Of a stretch of 7,233 bases of DNA, positions 1 to 6,300 are shown one piece after another; positions within the stretch are counted from its first letter, which is position 1; the number at the start of each line of letters is the position of its first letter. The notes under the pieces were generated by a model that searched no databases, had not been told where the DNA came from, and saw nothing but the letters and a program-made list of their open reading frames with translations. Source of the stretch: Clostridiales bacterium (GTDB taxonomy: Bacteria > Bacillota > Clostridia > Tissierellales > Sedimentibacteraceae); NCBI GenBank assembly GCA_003487955.1, contig DNNJ01000300.1, positions 1 through 7,233 of the forward strand, in the 5' to 3' direction. Made by a program: the position numbers and the translations under genes.

Positions 1-90
1 CCCATTACAAATTTGGCAAATTTGCTCTTTTTCAGGAATAATTCGGTATTTATTTAAGTAATCCTGCCAAATTCTGATGGAAACGAGTTT
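1..90 (-). pseudogene. Possible end fragment of a minus-strand coding region with a CxxC motif (no start codon)
   Basis: Reading the minus strand from 90 down to 1 gives 30 stop-free codons that run off the window edge. They include 'IRIWQDYLNKYRI' and finish 'EKEQICQICNG'. The composition is protein-like and the closing CxxC resembles the start of a zinc-knuckle or HNH-type motif. However, a stop codon sits at 91-93 and no ATG, GTG or TTG occurs in the frame, so a functional gene could not begin here by normal rules. It may be a truncated or frameshifted remnant of a neighbour, or chance. I cannot tell which from 90 bases. Confidence 0.15.
8..25. repeat. Overlapping palindromes CAAATTTG/GCAAATTTGC
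   Basis: CAAATTTG, itself a perfect palindrome, occurs twice (8-15 and 17-24), and the second copy sits within the 10-bp palindrome GCAAATTTGC (16-25). It could be a dyad operator. It also coincides with the 'QICQIC' reading on the minus strand, in which case the repeat simply reflects repeated codons. Confidence 0.3.
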
Positions 91-171
91 TTACATTTGT
101 ACTAAAATATGGTAAGTTTAGGTTGTTAATTGGTGCCAACCAGATTGTATCTGTTACGTAAAAAGATTTTA

Positions 172-187
172 GCAACAATGCAACAAT
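172..187 (+). repeat. 8-bp tandem direct repeat GCAACAAT x2
   Basis: Two exact, adjacent copies of GCAACAAT (172-179 and 180-187) lie just upstream of the candidate -10 box, in the position where a regulator would bind near the -35. The spacing (8 bp) is shorter than one helical turn, so this could be a binding site or a simple slippage duplication. Confidence 0.4.
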
Positions 188-209
188 AAAGCACAAGAAA
201 TTCAGAATA

Positions 210-215
210 TATAAT
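210..215 (+). promoter_or_regulatory. Candidate -10 box (TATAAT)
   Basis: A perfect TATAAT occurs about 95 bases before the start codon. At 16-18 bases upstream there is only A-rich sequence (around 186-193) with no TTGACA-like hexamer, and no TGn extension is present. If used, it would give a leader of roughly 90 nt and might depend on an activator. In AT-rich intergenic DNA such a box can occur by chance. Confidence 0.35.
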
Positions 216-297
216 AGCGATTGTTTTTATTAAGGATTCACCATACACGAATAGCATGCAAAAGGTGTTGCACAATGTAATAGAAGTGACTTGGGCT

Positions 298-304
298 AGG
301 GGGA
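298..304 (+). promoter_or_regulatory. Strong ribosome-binding site
   Basis: AGGGGGA lies 6 bases before ATG 311. It differs by one base from the AGGAGGA core and pairs well with a Gram-positive 16S 3' end. Purine-rich sequence continues up to the start codon. Together with the in-frame stop at 287-289 it fixes the start of the large gene. Confidence 0.8.
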
Positions 305-310
305 AGAAGA

Positions 311-382
311 ATGCGGAAGATTATAGGGTTTGCGTTTGCGACATTACTCTTATTTTTCTTATTGTTTCAGGCGGTTTTAGCT
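311..382 (+). other. Sec signal peptide (residues 1-24)
   Basis: Residues 1-24 have the three parts of a classical signal peptide. There is a short positive N-region (M-R-K), a hydrophobic core from about I4 to F19 containing 'LLLFFLLF', and a C-region 'QAVLA' that fits a signal peptidase I site. Cleavage is predicted between A24 and V25, and the sequence turns polar at once ('VDSEKQ'). There is no lipobox cysteine, so this is not a lipoprotein signal. It directs the whole downstream array outside the cytoplasm. Confidence 0.9.
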
Positions 383-3300
383 GTAGATAGTGAAAAGCAG
401 ACGGATGGTTCTATTGAAACATTACAGGTCGGAATCGAAAAGATGGATCCTGAAAATGAACTAATAGATCAACGATCCGAATATCGGCGAAGCTTTAGAG
501 ATAAACAAGGTAAACTTGTTACTTTTATCGCTACATCTCCCTTGAATTATTTAGGGGACGACAACCAATATTATCCGATTGAAACCAATATAGTTGCTGA
601 AAAATCAATCCCAAAATCTATGCTGTTTCGAGCATCTAAAGCTGCCGGCAACGAAGATGCTGATATTAGTGAACTGTATGGGGGAGACCGTTTTCGTTAC
701 CATGCCGTTAAGAATACGGTGAAAGCCCATTTTGCCAATGAATCCGACGGTGGGGTTGTTTTTGAGTACCAAAATAAGCCGATTTTTTTTCAAATCGACC
801 ATCAGTATAAACGTTCTGCCAAGATTAGTAATAATACAATAAGATATGAGAAAATATTTGATAACTGCGATCTAGAATATACAGTACTCCCAGGAGGTAT
901 AAAAGATGAATTAATCTTTTACTCTCTTCCGGAAAAACCAATTTTAAGCTTTAAGGTCGATTTTGGCGACTTAAAGTCGGAAGATGGACCCGAAGGATCC
1001 ATCAATTTAGTTGATAACTCGGGAAATGTCATTTATACAATTCACCCATCACTTATGTTTGAAAAAGAAAACGCAGAGAACTGTATAGAGATAGAAACCA
1101 GGTTTCACCGTCAAGGTGCTCAGCTTTATTGTGATCTGGTGCTCGATATGGGTTGGTTAAGAGATAAACACCGGAAATATCCCGTAGTGGTGGATCCTCT
1201 GGTTTCGGTGGGGGAATTAAATAGTTTCGGTAAAGAAGAGCGACGTTTTTTGTTTTATGCTCCAGAAAGCTACGGGACGATTAAATGTGAAATCAAGATC
1301 GACGGGCCTGGTTACCATGGTGAATTAACTGAGCATAACCCGGCAAAAGGTTATTTTAAAGATCTAACTGCAAAAAAACCTTTATTAAGTTATGATGGCT
1401 ATCATGACTGGCACAAAAACCATGAAGAGAATCTGATTGCCGGACATTCTTATGAAGTATATATTTACGGAGGACGAAGCAAACATAAAATTGGCGGTAA
1501 AAAATTTTATGGACGGGCTTTGGCAACAATTACCTATGGGGATTCAAACGGTTGCTTGTTTGCGGAAGTACCACCAAGGATTTTGTCTACAACAGTACAT
1601 AAAAATGAAGTGGAAAAAGTTTTTGAACTAATATATCCTCAAACCATAAGCTATACTAGTAACTCCGGGATGTCCGCAGGTTTTCGCGTGTATCAAGAAG
1701 GAGAAGAGACGCCTATCTTTATCCCCTCATCAGATATCGGCGTATTTCAACTGAACGCTGGGCCATATAAAGTTGTCGTCCCACAAAACGCTTGGGCGGA
1801 GTTGATGTTTCCTCGCTTAACCGCTAATTATGAGAGCCGTATCCTAATGCGAGGTAACCCAGGAATCATCGACTCAACATTTACTTTACCGTCCGAATGT
1901 GAAGTGAAGATGCAATTTAAAACTGCAAAAAACGGATCACCGAGTAGTATGGGTTATCCTTCTGTTAAGATTCTATCTGGCTCGCAAACTCTACGTGAAT
2001 GGAAATTTGATGTAAATTATTACAATTATTTTGACGGTGGCGATAAAGTACTATTGAAGAAAGAAGTTCCATATCGGCTGATTGTTAGCCGTGGACATTC
2101 TCCCAATTCCGGTTGGGGTTCTCTGGAGTTGGATCTTTATCATCCCAAGAACGAGGTCTGCAAGGTAACAAATCTTGGACTGATCGATAGCCTGAATAAT
2201 CCGGTTAAAAACCGTTACGCCAATGGAAATCATCGTCTCCGTTTCAACTATACCGATCCGGATGGGAATCCCTTAAAAGAGTATAAGTTGACTCTGGAGC
2301 AAACAAATTCAACCAATAAGTATGAATATTGGTTGAGTCCACTGGATGGCGGTTCTGGAAGCATTAATATTCCTTACTCGATTCGGCAGTTTAATTTTGA
2401 CCCGGGAAGCGAAATTCTCTGTCAGGTGGCAGCCTGGGATGGGTTTGATTTGTATACGACGTCCTATTATAATTTCACCTTGGATTTATCTCCCCCGGTA
2501 GTTGATAAATTCCAAGGCGAGGTTAATAGCAGCAATAATTCAATCGATTTAGAATGCCAAGTGCGGGACTTAGAAAGCGGACTGCGGAGCAACAAGATAT
2601 CATGGACAGTTAATGGAAAACCCGGTGGTTCTCATGAGTTTTCCCAGAGCGAATCGACATTCTCCATTCCCGATCTACCGTGGAACGCTAGGGTTGTAGT
2701 TACTATGGAAGCGATTGATAATTCTGGAAATAAATCTATCCGAACCTTAGTCTTTTATACTTACCCCCAAAAGGCTACTTTACTAGCGCCGAAACAAGCG
2801 CAAAGTAAAACAAAAGCGGAATTGAAGATTTCAAAAGTTGAAGCTTCACTTTTAAGGGTTGAGAGGTATATAAAATTCGCGGATGATTGTCTACAGTTGG
2901 ACTACGATACCGGATATATGGATCCCTCCCAATTAGGTGTAGCGGTTATGATGTATCCTCAAATTTCTCTGGATGTGCAACCAGTTGGTTCAGACTTTAT
3001 GCAACCGGCTGACATTATTCTGAGCGCGAATGCCTTTGACTTGGATGGCAGAATTACTAAAGTCTTATTTTTCAATGGATCGAAGTACCTCGGCACTGTT
3101 AAAAACAGTCCTTACCATCTTACAGTGCATAATTTACCTGTAGGGGAATACCAGTTTACTGCCAGAGCCATAGATGATAGCGGTTTAGAGACGGAATCTT
3201 CTCCAGTAAAGATTAAAGTAAAAAATAGTGAACCTACAGTATTCATAAAGAATATCAAAAATAATCAGAGTTTCACGTGGCCGACGGATATTACAATCCA

Positions 3301-6300
3301 GGCCGACGCTATAGACCAGGATGGAACGATCAGTAAAGTTGAATTCTATGCCGGAAATACCTACATTGGTGCAGCTACCCAAAGCCAAAACAACACATAT
3401 AGTATCCAATGGAATAATGTGCCGCTCGGTATACACACCCTGGTGGCCAAAGCTACCGATAATAATGACGCCGTAACAAGTTCCGCACCTGTTACGGTAA
3501 CTGTCAGTCTACCACCATTAGGTTCTTATAATCTTTCCTTCAATTGTTGGAAAGAAAATAGTGGTGTTAAAAACACCTTTAAATTATATTTGCCTGCAGA
3601 GCGGCCCGCTCCAGGAAATCATAGTTATGGGCCTCTTGGCTGGGGGGGCACCCTTGCAATTAACAGCATAAGCAATGTGAAAACCTTTCCCTGTAAGATC
3701 AGGGTTAACTATGTAGTTACTATTAAAGATAATGCGAAAAGAAATCTTCAAAAGCCTTACTTTTCGGTAAATAGTGGTAGTGAACAATTGTTGTATATAA
3801 ATACTTACAATACAACAAAAAGTGGCAGCTTTGAGATTCCAGCTAATTCTTACATAAATATTACTTATAACTCTGGTAATCATGATGATGATAAGTGGAT
3901 AGGGGATGATGAGGATCGTGGATATGATTGCTCGTGCAATCTAACTTTTGATTATATTCTTGAAAAGAATGTTAGTACATCAACTCAATCTATCAGTCCG
4001 AATAATAACTTGGAAATCGTAGAGAGCACGCAAGAACCAGTTCAACAAAGATCAGAGTCTGAAAGTCCTCAAGAATTGGTCTATAGCTTTCCTGAACCTG
4101 TTCCGGCGCGTAGTCACGAAACCTACGTTTACCGGATTTACACAAAAAACGGAGACAAAGTGGTTTTGGAAGAGAGAGAGGTCCCGGTAAGTAATAACCC
4201 ACCAAAAATTTTGAATATGGAGCCTGTTTCCGACCTATCCACATATAGTTATCATACACTTAAATTTAGGTTGAATGAGGTTGTCGATGAGGATGGTGAC
4301 AGCCTTACTTATACTTACAAAATATCCGGTAAGAGAAATACCGGAGAAGACTATACATACGGACCGATAACCCGGGTTGATCAGGAACCGTTCACTGTGA
4401 CTAACCTTCCTGACGGTAACTATACCTGGACTGTTCAGGTTAAGGATGAGTACCAGGGTCTGACCGAAGCTTCAGGAAAGCTAATTGTAGATAAAGGGCA
4501 ACCGGTCGCTTCATTTAATATCAACGGCGGTAAACGGTTTACCAATGACCGTTCAGTCACAGCTAATATTGAAGAAGCTTATAACGTTCATAGAGTAAGA
4601 TTCTCTTATGATAATAATAATTGGATGAGCCCGGTGGCTGATTGGAATAATCCGATTCACCTGACGTTGCCGGGGGGAGAAGGAAAAAAAACCATCTATA
4701 TGCAGGCGCAAACTGAGGCTCAAGCCTCTATTGACACTTGGGGACCGCCGGTAACAATACAGCGCAGTATTATCCTGGACACTACTCCGCCGGCTATTGA
4801 TCGCTTTAATCTCTTTAACCAAGGCGGAACGAATTCCGTCTATTTCCGCTGGGGAGAAGGAAATGATATCTTAAGCGGTATTGCCGGATATAAGCTTCAA
4901 CAATGGAACGGTTTGGAATGGACCGGATTTGAGACCGATGAAAACAGGATAACTGTTTCGGCTATAGGCTATAACATTCCTGTGAAAGTCCGGATTCAAC
5001 TCATAGACCAAGCCGGGAATAACTCTGAATGGATTGAAAACATCGGTTATACCAAAGCCGCTCCCGGCAGTCTCAATCTGACGGAAACCACCAGCGGCTA
5101 CACACCGAAAGATGGACATTATATTAATTTGAAGCTTAATCCAGCCGAAGGAACGACAAAATACAAGCTAATCTGTGTTGAAAACTCCGGCGGTGGTGAT
5201 ATTGCTGAAGTTGACATGGATACACTTTCCTATAAAGATACCACTCTCGTCCCACATGGCGTATATAAATATAAGATTCAAACCTTTAACTCCAGCGGTG
5301 AAATTACTGAAGCGGAACTTGAGCCGCTTCAGGTCGCTAATATTGCGCCTAAGAAACCTACTGGTGTTGGTCCGAAAGGATATATTACCAGTATTAACGG
5401 GGTTACCCTTATTTTCGACACTTCTCTGGAACAGCTCGATGTTGATGGGGATCCACTAGATGTTAAATATTTCTTAGGGACTGACGGTATTTCCTATGCA
5501 GAATTACCTAATGGTATTTTAAATAATCTTGATGAAGGGCAAGACTATTTTTGGAAAGCGCGTCTAGACGACGGCTATGGCGGTGTAGTTGAGACGGACT
5601 CGGTTAGCTTCACAGTTGATATCACTCCGCCCATGATTAACGTCGATAATATTAGCTTTGATTGGGCGCAGGACCACCGTGTGCTGGTCAACGCAACTGA
5701 TGACGGTAGCGGCATCGCTGATCTTTTTGTGAATGGAGTATCAGGCGACTCTTCCCGTGAAGTGCTCATTAATCACCAAGGCGCCAATCCGCTCTCTGTG
5801 ACCGCAATTGACCGGGCAGGAAATACCGCTAGCTTTTCTCATATTTTCTATGTTGACCGGACACCACCGGTTACAAATAATCTCCGTTTTGACTTGCCCG
5901 CAAAGAATGGTAAATTTTTGGCAGGCTCCAACCTAGTACCAGCTGTTTGGGAGGGAACAGATCCGGAAACAGGGATCAAACAGTTCAAATATGCCTGGTC
6001 TGACTTTAAAGGTTGGTATGATCCCAATGAGATGCAGAGCGTTGCAGTGGTGGATCGACAAGGAACCTTCCATCATAATTTCTTGGGGCATTTTGAGGAT
6101 GGACAAAGCTATTATCTGTACATCCTGGCTGAGAACAGACTGGGTTTGGCAAGTGAAATAATTAAAAGCCCCCCACTCCTTTATGATCATACCGGACCGA
6201 TAGTTAACATTGAAGAACTAACCGGTGGAAGGTATTTTAATGGGTATTATTATCTTTCATACCTTGAAAACATGCACCTAACAATTGAGAGCAATGATCC

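Larger units (their letters stand above)
94..297. other. AT-rich intergenic leader with no gene
   Basis: All three forward frames from the window start stop by position 61, and no minus-strand frame with a credible start and ribosome-binding site covers this stretch. Visible elements are the TATAAT box, the GCAACAAT tandem repeat, a short inverted motif TTGG-TG-CCAA around 130-139 and GCATGC at 254-259. I see no riboswitch signature and no hairpin-plus-T-run terminator. Confidence 0.6.

Noticed and set aside
256..310. Short plus-strand frame starting ATG 256 and overlapping the start of the large gene
   Set aside because: It is only about 43 codons, has no Shine-Dalgarno before it, and overlaps the signal-peptide region in another frame. 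A leader peptide cannot be excluded, but nothing supports one.
1..310. Riboswitch, CRISPR repeat, tRNA or rho-independent terminator in the intergenic region
   Set aside because: I looked for conserved riboswitch cores, regularly spaced repeats, cloverleaf elements and GC hairpins followed by T-runs, and saw none.
783..790. Run of eight T residues as a possible phase-variation or frameshift site
   Set aside because: The frame continues correctly through it. Eight bases is short, it encodes ordinary I-F-F, and no alternative downstream product is evident.
3185..4822. Several minus-strand open frames of 80-99 codons within the large gene
   Set aside because: They lie wholly opposite a continuous, domain-rich plus-strand frame, their translations show no recognisable family pattern, and none has a convincing ribosome-binding site. 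They are shadows.
5175..5459. Plus-strand 94-codon open frame overlapping the large gene in another frame
   Set aside because: The main frame here encodes clear Fn3-like modules. The alternative product is a low-information Leu/Pro/Arg-rich sequence typical of out-of-frame translation.
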